Positions 27,073 through 36,281 of a stretch of DNA of 64,000 bases are shown here, piece after piece. The first letter of the stretch is position 1; the number at the start of each line of letters is the position of its first letter. A program made the position numbers and the translations under genes. The stretch is from Corynebacterium halotolerans YIM 70093 = DSM 44683. Lineage in GTDB: Bacteria > Actinomycetota > Actinomycetes > Mycobacteriales > Mycobacteriaceae. The stretch is taken from assembly GCF_000341345.1 (NCBI RefSeq), contig NC_020302.1, forward strand, positions 2,708,075-2,772,074, read 5' to 3'. The notes under the pieces are model-generated. The model had not been told where the DNA came from and ran no database searches. It saw only the letters and a program-made list of their open reading frames with translations.

Positions 27073-28437
27073 ATGAGCAACCCAGTCAACACCGATGCCG
27101 TCCGCAGCCATGTGACCACCCAACGCGAGCGTATCTTCTCCGACCTCTCCGCGCTCGTGGCCTTCAACTCCGTGCACGCCCAGCCCGGCCTGGAGGACCA
27201 GACCGAGGGCGCCGCGGAGTGGGTGCGCCACGCGCTCACCGAGGCCGGCCTTGAGGTCGAGGCCATCGAGACCGTCGACGGCTCCACCGCCCTGATCGGG
27301 CGTCGTGAGGCGGCCGAGGGCATGCCCACCGTCCTCCTCTACTCCCACTACGACGTCGTGCCGGCGGGCAACCCCGCCGAGTGGATCTCCGATCCGTTCA
27401 CCCTGACCGAGCGCGACGGCCGCTGGTACGGCCGCGGTGCCGCCGACTGCAAGGGCAACCTCGTCATGCACCTGGCCGCCCTGCGCGCCGTCGAGGCCGC
27501 CGGCGGCACCGGCCTGGGCCTGACCGTCGTGATCGAGGGCTCCGAGGAGCGCGGCGGCGAGGGTCTCGACGCTCTGCTGGCCGAGCGCCCCGAGCTGTTC
27601 GCGGCCGACGCGATCCTCATCGCCGACACCGGCAACGCGGCCGTCGGCACGCCGACCCTGACCACCACCCTGCGCGGCGGCGCGCAACTGACCGTCACCG
27701 TGGACACCCTGCGCAACCCCGTGCACTCCGGCATGTTCGGCGGTGCCGCCCCCGACGCCGTCGCCGCCCTGGTCCGCGCACTCGACTCGCTGCGGGACGA
27801 GCACGGCCGCACCGTCATCGACGGCGTCGACACCACCACCCGCTGGGACGGCGAGCCCTACGACGCCGAGACCTTCCGCGCCGACGCCGGTGTGCTCGAC
27901 GGTGTGCGGCTGATGGGCGACACGGACGACGCCCCGGCCGACTTCGTCTGGGCGCGCCCGTCCGTGACGGTCACCGGCTTCACCTCGACCCCCGTCGACG
28001 AGGCCGTCAACGCCGTGCCCGCCACCGCCTCCGCCCGGCTCAACCTGCGCGTGGCCCCGGGCATGGACGCCGCCGACACCGCGGAGAAGCTCGCCTCGCA
28101 CCTGCGCAACCACGTTCCCTGGGGCGCGCGCGTGGATGTCGGGATCGCCGACGTCAATGACCCGTTCCGCACCGATCTCTCCGGTCCGGCCCTGGCACAC
28201 CTGCGTGGGTGCCTGGCCGCCGCCTACGGAGCGGAGGACACCGCGACCGTGGGCAGCGGCGGATCCATCCCGCTGACCCTGGCCCTGCAGAACGCCTACC
28301 CGGACGCGGAGATCGCCCTGTTCGGCGTCGAGGAGCCGCAGTCCACGATCCACTCCCCCAACGAGTCCGTCGACCCCACGGAGATCGAGAACATCGCCGT
28401 CGCCGAAGCCATGTTCCTGCTCGGGTACCGGGGGTAG
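27073..28437 (+). CDS. M20-family metallopeptidase (dipeptidase / DapE-CPG2-like)
   Basis: 454 aa from ATG 27073. Metal ligands are visible: [10 protein letters not shown] (His/Asp, about residues 96-105), GRGAADCKG (Asp, about 128-136) and [10 protein letters not shown] (catalytic Glu pair, about 155-164); the C-terminal [10 protein letters not shown] supplies the last His. It probably hydrolyses dipeptides or N-acyl amino acids in the cytosol. A -10-like TAACGT ends 8 nt before the ATG and there is no Shine-Dalgarno, suggesting leaderless expression. It is divergent from groEL2. Confidence 0.92.
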   Translation: MSNPVNTDAVRSHVTTQRERIFSDLSALVAFNSVHAQPGLEDQTEGAAEWVRHALTEAGLEVEAIETVDGSTALIGRREAAEGMPTVLLYSHYDVVPAGNPAEWISDPFTLTERDGRWYGRGAADCKGNLVMHLAALRAVEAAGGTGLGLTVVIEGSEERGGEGLDALLAERPELFAADAILIADTGNAAVGTPTLTTTLRGGAQLTVTVDTLRNPVHSGMFGGAAPDAVAALVRALDSLRDEHGRTVIDGVDTTTRWDGEPYDAETFRADAGVLDGVRLMGDTDDAPADFVWARPSVTVTGFTSTPVDEAVNAVPATASARLNLRVAPGMDAADTAEKLASHLRNHVPWGARVDVGIADVNDPFRTDLSGPALAHLRGCLAAAYGAEDTATVGSGGSIPLTLALQNAYPDAEIALFGVEEPQSTIHSPNESVDPTEIENIAVAEAMFLLGYRG

Positions 28438-28504
28438 TCACCGATCTGAGCTGGCGTGATCACCGGGAACACGCGCCGGCCTTGCCTCCTGCCACGGCAC
28501 CGGT

Positions 28505-28675
28505 TATCGTCGTCAGTGTGACGTACAACATTGCTCTTCAGCGAGTAGCCGAGGCTACACACCCCAGTGCGGGATAGGGACTGACTCCCCGCACCTGGGG
28601 TAGTAGTCGTTATTCCCTCCCGCCGTTGAAGAGTCGGTCCATTTCCTTTCCCTCAAGATTCGAAGGACCGTCACC
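28505..28675 (+). ncRNA. Structured leader (LEU-element-like pseudoknot) upstream of LeuA-domain gene
   Basis: TATCGT (28505-28510) is a -10 candidate placed 7 nt before GTG 28518, which opens a 19-codon leader ORF (MTYNIALQRVAEATHPSAG, stop at 28577). The end of that ORF is the left arm of a hairpin, 28561-28573 with 28588-28601 (ACCCCA-TGCGGG with CCCGCA-TGGGGT). Its loop GACTGACT (28579-28586) can pair with AGTAGTC (28602-28608), giving an H-type pseudoknot. A second hairpin (CGGTCC 28635-28640, GGACCG 28665-28670) covers the ribosome-binding region GAAGGA. A conserved pseudoknot called the LEU element is reported upstream of actinobacterial leuA; identity with it is inferred. Confidence 0.6.
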
Positions 28676-29233
28676 ATGTTCCCGCAGACCTCTCCGCGCT
28701 CGACCGTCACCTACTTCACCTCCACCAGCACCCCCTCTCCGGAGCAGAACGCCCAGCCGCGCCTGTTCGCCGAGGATCCTTTCCGTGCCCGCTTCGGCGC
28801 CGACCACCGTCTCCCCCGGGGGCTGCGCGAGGAAGCCCGCGGCATGGAGTGGTCGCTGTTCGCCGCCACCTACGCCCCGATGCCCGAGCTGCGCATCTCC
28901 CGCCTGGAGTCCGCCCGCATGCGGGGTGGCGAGTACCGCTTCACTGCCGAGCTGACCCGGACCTCGAAGACCGCCCAGCCCCACGCCGAAACGCGCGAGA
29001 TCACCGCCGCCGGCCCGGTTTCCGCGTGCACCCACCTGCTGGCCGACGCCGGCCGCCACGTCGAGATCCTCTCCTTCCACCAGTCCGAGCTCTACGAGGC
29101 CACGGTCACCTTCCTGCACGTCGGTCACCAGACCCACCACCGTCGGCGGGCCTGGGCGATGGGCTTCGGCGCCAGCCCGGAGGCGTCCGCCGCCGCGGCC
29201 CTGAGCTCCGGCGCGCAGCTCATCTACGGCTGA
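28676..29233 (+). CDS. Stand-alone LeuA C-terminal (regulatory/dimer) domain protein
   Basis: 185 aa. From about residue 57 it follows the C-terminal region of 2-isopropylmalate synthase: LPRGLREEARGMEWSLFAAT resembles the LeuA linker (IPRSM...DIFATEYL), and ITAAGPVSACTHLLADAG, then HVEILSFHQ and RRAWAMGFGASPEASAAAAL resemble the leucine-binding fold (GNGPLAA, DVEIQEYNQH, WGVGIAGSI). The catalytic TIM barrel is wholly absent, so it cannot make isopropylmalate. It may bind leucine or a relative, or modulate LeuA. GAAGGA precedes the ATG, partly inside a hairpin. Regulation through the upstream leader seems likely. Confidence 0.78.
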   Translation: MFPQTSPRSTVTYFTSTSTPSPEQNAQPRLFAEDPFRARFGADHRLPRGLREEARGMEWSLFAATYAPMPELRISRLESARMRGGEYRFTAELTRTSKTAQPHAETREITAAGPVSACTHLLADAGRHVEILSFHQSELYEATVTFLHVGHQTHHRRRAWAMGFGASPEASAAAALSSGAQLIYG

Positions 29234-29319
29234 ATTCCCTCCCCCGCGTTCCATGCCCCACCTGCGGCGGTGACCGTGTTGTCTGCACCGGCAACCGGGG
29301 CCGCGGGCGGCGTGAGAGA

Positions 29320-29342
29320 CCCCTATATATACAGAATAGGGG
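29320..29342. promoter_or_regulatory. Inverted repeat upstream of mrp operon
   Basis: CCCCTAT, 9 nt, ATAGGGG: a perfect 7-bp inverted repeat in a locally A/T-rich patch 232-254 nt before mrpA. A TAGACT (29377-29382) just downstream is a -10 candidate, so the repeat is well placed as an operator. Confidence 0.5.
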
Positions 29343-29573
29343 AAACTGAAGTGCCAGCGACATGTCCGGCCCTGTAGACTTGGTGAGCGTTGGCCGCGCC
29401 GTGGACGACGCCGCCTTGTTCTTGAGTGTTTCTCAGTGACTCTCCCCTGTCCCCGTCGCCCGGCGGAGGATGAGTGATCAACTGCCGCTGGGGGCAGCAC
29501 GCATGTTGGCGCCGACATCGCGGAGCGGTTGTGCTTTGTCCTGTCCGCCAATGCGAAGGGGAGATTCGGACAC

Positions 29574-32500
29574 GTGCTGATACTTCTAGGTGCCCTCGCC
29601 GTCGCCGCCGTGGTTGCGCCCGTACTCATCAGAACCATGGGCCGCCCCGCGTTCGGTGTGTTGGCTCTGGTTCCCGCCGCCGGATTCCTCTGGGTGCTGT
29701 CGCTCTTCCTCGACGGCACCTTCCGGGACGATGGTGAGCTCAACACCAATATCGAATGGATGGCGGCCGCCCATCTGAATCTCGATTTCCGTCTCGATCC
29801 GTTGGCCGGGCTGTTCAGCCTGATCGTGCTGGGCGTGGGTGCCCTGGTGCTGCTGTACTGCTGGGGCTACTTCGACTCGAACCCCCGCCGGCTGTCGATC
29901 TTCGGCGCCGAGATGGTCGCCTTCGCCATGGCCATGTTCGGCCTGGTGACCTCCGACAACTTCCTCCTGATGTACGTCTTCTGGGAGATCACGTCGGTGC
30001 TGTCCTTCCTGCTGGTCGGCTACTACGGCGAACGCGCTTCCTCCCGGCGCGCGGCCGGACAGGCGCTCATGGTCACCGTCATGGGTGGTCTGGCCATGCT
30101 GGTCGGCATCATCCTGCTCGGCCGGCAGACCGGCGTCTGGCGGCTGTCGGAGATCGGCGAGTTCGCCGACTTCACCACCACCCCGCACATCACCGCCGCC
30201 ATCGTGCTCATCCTGGCCGGCGCGCTGACCAAGTCCGCGATCGCTCCCTTCCACTTCTGGCTGCCCGGCGCGATGGCCGCGCCCACCCCGGTCTCGGCCT
30301 ACCTGCACTCGGCGGCCATGGTGAAGGCAGGCATCTACCTGATCGCCCGCCTGGCCCCGGACTTCAACGTGGTGAACACCTGGCACCTGGTGGTCATCCC
30401 ACTGGCCCTGCTCACGATGATCATGACCGGTTGGATGGCGCTGCGGCAGAAGGACCTCAAGCTCATCCTCGCCTACGGCACGGTCTCCCAGCTCGGCTTC
30501 ATCGCCGCGGTGATGGCCATCGGCTCCCGCGAGGCGATGATGGCGGGCCTGGCGCTGACCTTCAGCCACTCCCTGTTCAAGGCGACCCTGTTCATGATCG
30601 TCGGCGCCATCGACCACACCGCCGGCACCCGTGACATCCGTAAGCTCTCCGGTCTGGGGCGGCGCCAGCCGCTGCTGACCGTGCTGGCGGTGCTCTCCGC
30701 GGCGTCGATGGCCGGCGTTCCCCCGCTGTTCGGCTTCATCGCCAAGGAGTCCTCGCTCGAGAGCGTCCTGCACGAACCGCTGCTCGTGGGCATGCCCCGC
30801 AACCTGATGATGGTGGGCCTGGTGGTCGGCTCCGTGCTGACCATGGCCTACGCCCTGTACTTCCTGTACGGTGCCTTCGCCGTCAAGCCGCTCGACCACC
30901 CCAGCGGCGGCGGCACTTCCGAGGCCGTGGAGCAGATGCACCCGATCCGGCTGAAGCTGTGGGCGGCCCCGTTCGTCCTCACCGTGCTGACCGTCCTGCT
31001 CGGCCTGTGGCCGGCCCCGCTGGACGCGGCCATCGGCTTCCACCTCGACGCCATCGCCCCGCTGGCGCCGGGCGAGGAGGCCGGCCACCTGGCCCTGTGG
31101 CACGGCTTCACCCTGCCGCTGCTGCTGACGGTGATCATTATCCTCGGCGGTGTGATCATGCACTGGCGCCGCGATCTGGTGGCGAAGGCCCAGCTCGAGG
31201 AGCCGGCGCTCGGCAGCGCGGACTCGGCCTACGACGCCATCCTGGACTTCTTCCGCCGGCTCTCGCTGCGGCTGACCGCCTCCACCCAGCGTGGCTCCCT
31301 GACCGGCAACCTGGCGATCATCTTCGGCGTGCTGATCACGCTGCCGATCATCGTCGTCGTGCTCGGCGAGCGCACCGACGTCCGTCTGATGCTGTGGGAC
31401 ACCCCGTGGCAGGCGCTGGCCTCGGTAGTCATCATCATCGTGGCGATCGCCGCCACCCAGATGGACAACCGTCTCTCCGCGGTCATCATGGTCGGCATCA
31501 CCGGCTACAGCCTGGCGTTCATCTTCGCCCTGCACGGGGCACCCGACCTGGCGCTGACCCAGACCCTGGTGGAGACGGTCCTGATGGTCGTGTTCATGCT
31601 GGTGCTGCGCAAGCTGCCGACCTCCACCGAGTGGAAACAGTCGCCGAAGGCCAAGCGGCTGCGCGCCTGGCTCTCGATCGCGGTCGGCCTGTCGGTGACG
31701 ATCATCGTCATGTTCGCCATCAACGCGCGTACCGCGGAGCCGATCTCGCGGTTCATGCCGGATCTGGCCTACGAGATCGGGCACGGTTCGAACGCCGTGA
31801 ACGTCCTGCTGGTCGACCTGCGCGCCTGGGACACCTTCGGGGAGATCTCGGTACTGGTCATCGCCGCCACCGGCGTGGCCTCCCTGATCTACCGCACCCG
31901 CTCCTTCTCCCGCGAGTCGCGCCGCCCCACCCTGCGGGTGACCGGCCGGCGCTGGCTGGCCGCGGGCGTCGAGACGGAGAAGCAGCAGAACCGCTCGCTG
32001 ATGGTGGACGTGGCCACCCGCGTCCTCTTCCCGTCGATGATGGTGGTCTCGATCTACTTCTTCTTCGCGGGCCACAATGCCCCGGGCGGCGGCTTCGCCG
32101 GCGGTCTGGTCGCCGCGCTCGCCTTCACCCTGCGCTACATCGCCGGTGGCCGCGCCGAGCTCGAGGAGGCCCTGCCCATCGACGCCGGCCGCATCCTCGG
32201 CACCGGTCTGCTGCTGTCGGCCGCCGCCGCATTCTGGCCGATGTTCCTGGGCCGCCCGCCGCTGAGCTCCGACTACTGGGAGTTCACGCTGCCGCTGGTG
32301 GGCACGGTCACCGTGCCCAGTGCCCTGCTCTTCGACGCCGGCGTCTACCTCATCGTCGTCGGTCTGATCATGCACATCCTCACCTCCCTGGGCGGTCAGC
32401 TCGACCTGGAGGAGGAGATGCGCAAGCAGCGCGCCCGCGACCGCGCCCGTTCCATGGCCCGTGCCGCGGAACGCCGCCAGAAGGTCAGGGTCGCCCCGGG

Positions 32501-32651
32501 CGGCGCCTCCGGCGGCCCCCAGCCGGGGGTAGACGGGGCCGCCTCCCCGGGTGGCCAGCCGGCCGGCGGGGAGATACCGGACGCGCCGGACGCGGATCCG
32601 AAACCGGAACCGGGCCCCACCGACATCACCCGTGAAGGAGATGAGAAGTAG
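29574..32651 (+). CDS. mrpA: Mrp-type Na+/H+ antiporter subunit A fused to B
   Basis: 1025 aa from GTG 29574, with AAGGGGAG 10 nt upstream; TTG 29529 would add a poor N-terminus. It is the large membrane subunit related to NuoL, with many spans. It has the MrpA motifs PLAGLFSLIVLG, TKSAIAPFHFWLPGAM (proton channel region) and YLHSAAMVKAGIY. The last 200 residues correspond to MrpB (RVLFPSMMVVSIYFFFAGHN, APGGGFAGGLVAALAF), so A and B are fused. A charged Pro-rich tail of about 60 residues ends the protein. It exchanges Na+ (and perhaps K+) for H+ at the plasma membrane for pH and salt homeostasis. mrpC starts at the next base. Confidence 0.95.
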   Translation: MLILLGALAVAAVVAPVLIRTMGRPAFGVLALVPAAGFLWVLSLFLDGTFRDDGELNTNIEWMAAAHLNLDFRLDPLAGLFSLIVLGVGALVLLYCWGYFDSNPRRLSIFGAEMVAFAMAMFGLVTSDNFLLMYVFWEITSVLSFLLVGYYGERASSRRAAGQALMVTVMGGLAMLVGIILLGRQTGVWRLSEIGEFADFTTTPHITAAIVLILAGALTKSAIAPFHFWLPGAMAAPTPVSAYLHSAAMVKAGIYLIARLAPDFNVVNTWHLVVIPLALLTMIMTGWMALRQKDLKLILAYGTVSQLGFIAAVMAIGSREAMMAGLALTFSHSLFKATLFMIVGAIDHTAGTRDIRKLSGLGRRQPLLTVLAVLSAASMAGVPPLFGFIAKESSLESVLHEPLLVGMPRNLMMVGLVVGSVLTMAYALYFLYGAFAVKPLDHPSGGGTSEAVEQMHPIRLKLWAAPFVLTVLTVLLGLWPAPLDAAIGFHLDAIAPLAPGEEAGHLALWHGFTLPLLLTVIIILGGVIMHWRRDLVAKAQLEEPALGSADSAYDAILDFFRRLSLRLTASTQRGSLTGNLAIIFGVLITLPIIVVVLGERTDVRLMLWDTPWQALASVVIIIVAIAATQMDNRLSAVIMVGITGYSLAFIFALHGAPDLALTQTLVETVLMVVFMLVLRKLPTSTEWKQSPKAKRLRAWLSIAVGLSVTIIVMFAINARTAEPISRFMPDLAYEIGHGSNAVNVLLVDLRAWDTFGEISVLVIAATGVASLIYRTRSFSRESRRPTLRVTGRRWLAAGVETEKQQNRSLMVDVATRVLFPSMMVVSIYFFFAGHNAPGGGFAGGLVAALAFTLRYIAGGRAELEEALPIDAGRILGTGLLLSAAAAFWPMFLGRPPLSSDYWEFTLPLVGTVTVPSALLFDAGVYLIVVGLIMHILTSLGGQLDLEEEMRKQRARDRARSMARAAERRQKVRVAPGGASGGPQPGVDGAASPGGQPAGGEIPDAPDADPKPEPGPTDITREGDEK

Positions 32652-33143
32652 ATGGTCGCCAATCTGTTCCTGCTGCTGGCCGCCGGCACCCTCGTCTCCG
32701 CGGGCGTGTACCTGGTGCTCGACCGCGCCATGACGAAGATGATGCTGGGCCTGATGCTCATCGGCAACGGCGCGAACCTGTTCATCCTCCAGGCCGGCGG
32801 TTCCGCCGGCTCCCCGCCGATCATGCACCGCGACAGCGAGGTCTACGACGAGACAATCGCCGATCCCCTGGCGCAGGCGATGATCCTCACCGCCATCGTC
32901 ATCTCGATGGCGATGACCGCATTCATCCTCACCCTGGCCTACCGCCAGTACCGCTACCGCACCGCGGACGTCATCGAGGACGACACCGAGGACGCGGCGA
33001 TCGCGGCCCGTCCGGTCGCCGCCTCGGCGGCCCCGGACCACGACGCCTCCGACGATCCGGAGACCGGACGCATGACCAGCGAAGGCGACGCCTTCGGTCC
33101 GAAGTCCTTCGAGGCTCCGGTGAAGGGAGAAGAGGATGACTGA
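32652..33143 (+). CDS. mrpC: Mrp antiporter subunit C
   Basis: 163 aa, three membrane spans with the NuoK-like core LMLIGNGANLFILQAGG and the loop DPLAQAMILTAIVISMAMTAFIL. A charged tail of about 55 residues after the last span is longer than in many MrpC. It begins immediately after the mrpA stop and overlaps mrpD by 8 nt. Confidence 0.95.
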   Translation: MVANLFLLLAAGTLVSAGVYLVLDRAMTKMMLGLMLIGNGANLFILQAGGSAGSPPIMHRDSEVYDETIADPLAQAMILTAIVISMAMTAFILTLAYRQYRYRTADVIEDDTEDAAIAARPVAASAAPDHDASDDPETGRMTSEGDAFGPKSFEAPVKGEEDD

Positions 33144-34863
33144 GACCCTGAGACCCTTCGTCGAGGCACTGCTGCCCTACATGCCGTACCTCATCCCCCT
33201 GCCGGTGGCGCTCCCGGCGCTGGCGGCAGCGCTCGCTCTGCTGGCCGGCCGCCACCCGCACGTCCAGCGCACCATCGCGCTGGGCACGCTGCTGGGAATG
33301 ATCGCGCTCGCCGCGTCGATGGTCATCGTCGTCGACCTGGAGGGCATCCAGACCGTGCAGATCGGCGGCTGGGACGCGCCCATCGGCATCACGCTGGTGG
33401 CCGACCGGCTGTCCACCGTGATGCTGACGGTCTCGGCCGTCGTCCTGTTCTGCGTCATGTGGTACGCCATCAGCCAGGGTGTGCGCGACGGCGGCAAGGA
33501 TGAGCCGGTGGCGGTGTTCCTGCCGACCTACATGCTGCTGAGCATGGGCGTGAACCTGTCCTTCCTCTCCGGTGACCTGTTCAACCTCTACGTGGGCTTC
33601 GAGGTCTTCCTCGTCGCGTCCTACGTGCTGCTCACGCTGGGCGCCTCACCGGCGCGGGTGCGGGCGGGCGTCGGATACGTCATGGTCAACATGATCTCGT
33701 CCATGATCTTCCTGTTCGCCCTCGCGATGGTCTACGCCTCCGTGGGCACGGTCAACATGGCCCAGATCGGCCTGCGCATGGATGAGGTGCCCTCCGGCAC
33801 CCGGGCGGCGATCTTCGCCACCCTGCTCATCGCCTTCGGCCTCAAGGCCGCGGTCTTCCCACTGGACGCCTGGCTTCCCGACTCCTACCCCACCGCCCCA
33901 TCGCTGGTCACCGCGGTGTTCGCGGGCCTGCTGACCAAGGTGGGCGTGTACTCGATCATCCGCATGCGCTCGGTGGTGTTCACCGACGGCGCACTCGACG
34001 GCCTGCTGATGTGGGTGGGGCTGGCGACGATGATCGTGGGCATCCTCGGTGCGATGGCCCAGAACGACATGAAACGACTCCTGTCGTTCACCCTGGTCAG
34101 TCACATCGGCTACATGATCTTCGGCATCGCGCTGGGCACCGCCCAGGGACTGTCGGGCGCGATCTTCTACGCCGTGCACCACATCCTCGTCCAGACCGCG
34201 TTGTTCCTCGTCGTCGGCCTCATCGAGCGCCAGGCGGGCACGTCCTCGCTGCGGCGGCTGGGCTCACTGCTCTACACCGCCCCGGTCATCGCCCTGCTGT
34301 ACTTCATCCCGGCGATCAATCTGGGCGGCATCCCGCCGTTCTCCGGCTTCCTGGGCAAGATCATCCTGCTCGAGGCAGGCGCCAACGTCGGCGGCTGGGT
34401 GGTCTGGGTACTCATCGCCGGCACCGTGATCACCTCGCTACTCACGCTCTACGTGATGGTGATCGTGTGGTCCAAGGGCTTCTGGCGCGACCGCAAGGAC
34501 GCCCCCGAGGGCAGTATCGCCATCGCCCGCCCGGCCCCGTTGGCCGACGTCACCGACGAGGTCGACTTCCGCGACCGGGACGATCCGGGCCGCATTCCGG
34601 GGGGCATGATCGGCTCCACCGCCACCCTGATCGCCGCTTCCCTGGCGGTGACCGTGCTGGCGGGCCCGATCCTGAGCGTCACCGACCGGGCGGCGGAGTC
34701 CGCCCAGGACACCGGCAACTACCGCACGGCCGTCCTCGGGGAGAACTGGGACAACCCGTCGCGTTCCCTGGACCAGCAGCGTCTGGACGACCGGTCCGAC
34801 GTCCTGGACAACCGCAATCACGAGCTTCCGCAACCGGCGCCAGCCATCGAGGAGGAGAGCTGA
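33136..34863 (+). CDS. mrpD: Mrp antiporter subunit D
   Basis: 575 aa NuoM/N-like proton-translocating subunit with about 14 spans. Recognisable motifs are FLSGDLFNLYVGFEVFLVAS, AFGLKAAVFPLDAWLPDSYP (conserved Lys), LTKVGVYSIIRM and MKRLLSFTLVSHIGYM. Like mrpC it ends with a hydrophilic tail (about 80 residues, NRNHELPQPAPA). The stop overlaps the mrpE start (ATGA). Confidence 0.95.
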   Translation: MTETLRPFVEALLPYMPYLIPLPVALPALAAALALLAGRHPHVQRTIALGTLLGMIALAASMVIVVDLEGIQTVQIGGWDAPIGITLVADRLSTVMLTVSAVVLFCVMWYAISQGVRDGGKDEPVAVFLPTYMLLSMGVNLSFLSGDLFNLYVGFEVFLVASYVLLTLGASPARVRAGVGYVMVNMISSMIFLFALAMVYASVGTVNMAQIGLRMDEVPSGTRAAIFATLLIAFGLKAAVFPLDAWLPDSYPTAPSLVTAVFAGLLTKVGVYSIIRMRSVVFTDGALDGLLMWVGLATMIVGILGAMAQNDMKRLLSFTLVSHIGYMIFGIALGTAQGLSGAIFYAVHHILVQTALFLVVGLIERQAGTSSLRRLGSLLYTAPVIALLYFIPAINLGGIPPFSGFLGKIILLEAGANVGGWVVWVLIAGTVITSLLTLYVMVIVWSKGFWRDRKDAPEGSIAIARPAPLADVTDEVDFRDRDDPGRIPGGMIGSTATLIAASLAVTVLAGPILSVTDRAAESAQDTGNYRTAVLGENWDNPSRSLDQQRLDDRSDVLDNRNHELPQPAPAIEEES

Positions 34864-35372
34864 TGTTCGAGGGACTCCGCCGCAGATTCCGACCCTGGTT
34901 CGTCATCTGGATCATCATCATGTGGTGCCTGCTCATGGGCGAGGTCACCTGGGCCAATGCCGCCGGCGGCCTACTCGTCGGCCTGTTCGTCGTCCTGGCG
35001 CTGCCCCTGCCCGCCATGCCGATCGCCGGCATGCGGGTCAGCTGGCTGGGATTGATCCGCTACCTGTTCATCTGGAGCGGGGAACTCATGGTCGCCTCCT
35101 TCAAGGTCGCCTGGCTGGCCCTGCGGCCGGCCGCCCCGCCGAGGACCGCGATCCTGCAGGTGCCGATGCGGGTGTCGAATGACCTCGTGCTGACCCTGGC
35201 CACAACCTTCTACAACCTGCAGCCCGGCGGCTCCGTCTCGGACATCGACATCGCCAACCGTATGTGGACCATCCACGTGCTCGACGCCGAGACGGACGAG
35301 GACATCGCCCGGGAGATCGAGAACGTCGCGGCGCTCGAGCGCCGCATGATCACCATTTTCGAGAAAGGCTAG
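34863..35372 (+). CDS. mrpE: Mrp antiporter subunit E
   Basis: 169 aa from ATG 34863, in a 1-nt TGATG overlap with mrpD. It has N-terminal spans (FVIWIIIMWCLLMGEVTWANAAGGLLVGLFVVLALPLP) and the cytosolic MrpE domain with VSNDLVLTLATTFYNLQPGG and the DIDIANRMWTIHVLDAET segment. It is a small subunit needed for complex assembly in the family. Confidence 0.94.
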   Translation: MFEGLRRRFRPWFVIWIIIMWCLLMGEVTWANAAGGLLVGLFVVLALPLPAMPIAGMRVSWLGLIRYLFIWSGELMVASFKVAWLALRPAAPPRTAILQVPMRVSNDLVLTLATTFYNLQPGGSVSDIDIANRMWTIHVLDAETDEDIAREIENVAALERRMITIFEKG

Positions 35373-35377
35373 GCGCC

Positions 35378-35653
35378 GTGGATCCGAACGTGTACAACGC
35401 TTTCCTGACCATCGCGGCCGTGTTCTTCGCCGCGTCCTTCCTGATGATGGCCTGGCAGATCGTCACCGGCCCCAACTCGATGGACCGGATGCTCGGACTC
35501 GACGGCTTCGTCGCGATGTTCCAGTGCGCCCTGGCCACCTACATCTGCTGGACCCTGGACACCACCGTCGCCAACGTCATGCTGGTCATCGCCCTGCTGG
35601 GCTTCATCGGCACGGTGTCCGTCGCCCGCTTCCGCAAGAGGGACGGTTCCTGA
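35378..35653 (+). CDS. mrpF: Mrp antiporter subunit F
   Basis: 91 aa from GTG 35378 (reads VDPNVYNAFL), 5 nt after mrpE. Three spans with the MrpF signature GPNSMDRMLGLDGFVAM. GAAAGG upstream supports the GTG start. Confidence 0.93.
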   Translation: MDPNVYNAFLTIAAVFFAASFLMMAWQIVTGPNSMDRMLGLDGFVAMFQCALATYICWTLDTTVANVMLVIALLGFIGTVSVARFRKRDGS

Positions 35654-35654
35654 A

Positions 35655-36035
35655 ATGGACTTCACACTCATCGCCGACATCATCTCGCTGATCTTCATCC
35701 TCACCGGTGCGTTCCTGGTGTTCTCCGCCGCGGTCGGCGTCATCCGGTTCAAGGACACCATGTCGCGCGTCCACGCCGTGACCAAGCCGCAGACCACCGG
35801 CCTGATCCTCACGATGATCGGCGCGCTGTTCCGGGTGACCGCCTCCGATGACTTCGGCGTCGCCGAGGCCGGGGACCTGGGCATTCTCGTCCTCCTGGTG
35901 CTCTTCGCCCTGATCACCAACCCCGTCACCGCCCAGCGGCTGGGCCGCGTGTCCCGCCGCGAGGGGCTTTACGGCGTCAGGGACGACGTCTCGCGTAACG
36001 ACGCCCCGGCGGAGCGGCCCATGCGCCGCCGCTGA
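35655..36035 (+). CDS. mrpG: Mrp antiporter subunit G
   Basis: 126 aa, last gene of the operon, starting 1 nt after mrpF. Three spans and the MrpG core GVIRFKDTMSRVHAVTKPQTTGL. It completes the A(B)-C-D-E-F-G set and is followed by a strong terminator. Confidence 0.94.
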   Translation: MDFTLIADIISLIFILTGAFLVFSAAVGVIRFKDTMSRVHAVTKPQTTGLILTMIGALFRVTASDDFGVAEAGDLGILVLLVLFALITNPVTAQRLGRVSRREGLYGVRDDVSRNDAPAERPMRRR

Positions 36036-36057
36036 GAAGATCCCGGTCCACGCGACC

Positions 36058-36093
36058 GGAGGGCCCGGGAAACCACTTTCTCCCGGGCCCTCC
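36058..36093 (+). terminator. Terminator of the mrp operon
   Basis: A 13-bp perfect stem (36058-36070 with 36081-36093) with a 10-nt loop, 23 nt after mrpG. No strong U-run follows. Confidence 0.83.
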
Positions 36094-36177
36094 GCGATCC
36101 GGACTCGCCTCATCCTCCCCATCCTGCCGCTAAACTGAGAAAATCTCTCCAGTATTCATGAGAGACTAATGAGAATT

Positions 36178-36194
36178 CTGCGGTGGGACCGCAG
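36178..36194. promoter_or_regulatory. Inverted repeat upstream of DUF418-like gene
   Basis: CTGCGGT-GGG-ACCGCAG, extendable to ATTC/GAAT with one bulge, about 88 nt before the start at 36282. It could be an operator or a leader hairpin. Confidence 0.4.
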
Positions 36195-36281
36195 GAATCA
36201 CGCGACCCTGCTGGCATGACCGCCGGGGACCTGTTGTCCGGGACCAGACGGCCGCCTGCTCATTGACAGTGAGGTGGATCC

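Noticed and set aside
29470..29580. 36-codon upstream ORF overlapping the mrpA start
   Set aside because: GGAGG directly abuts its ATG with no spacer, and the peptide shows no regulatory amino-acid run.
29586..33041. 1151-codon minus-strand open frame opposite mrpA and mrpC
   Set aside because: Same shadow effect; Gly/His/Gln-rich translation with no recognisable protein motif.
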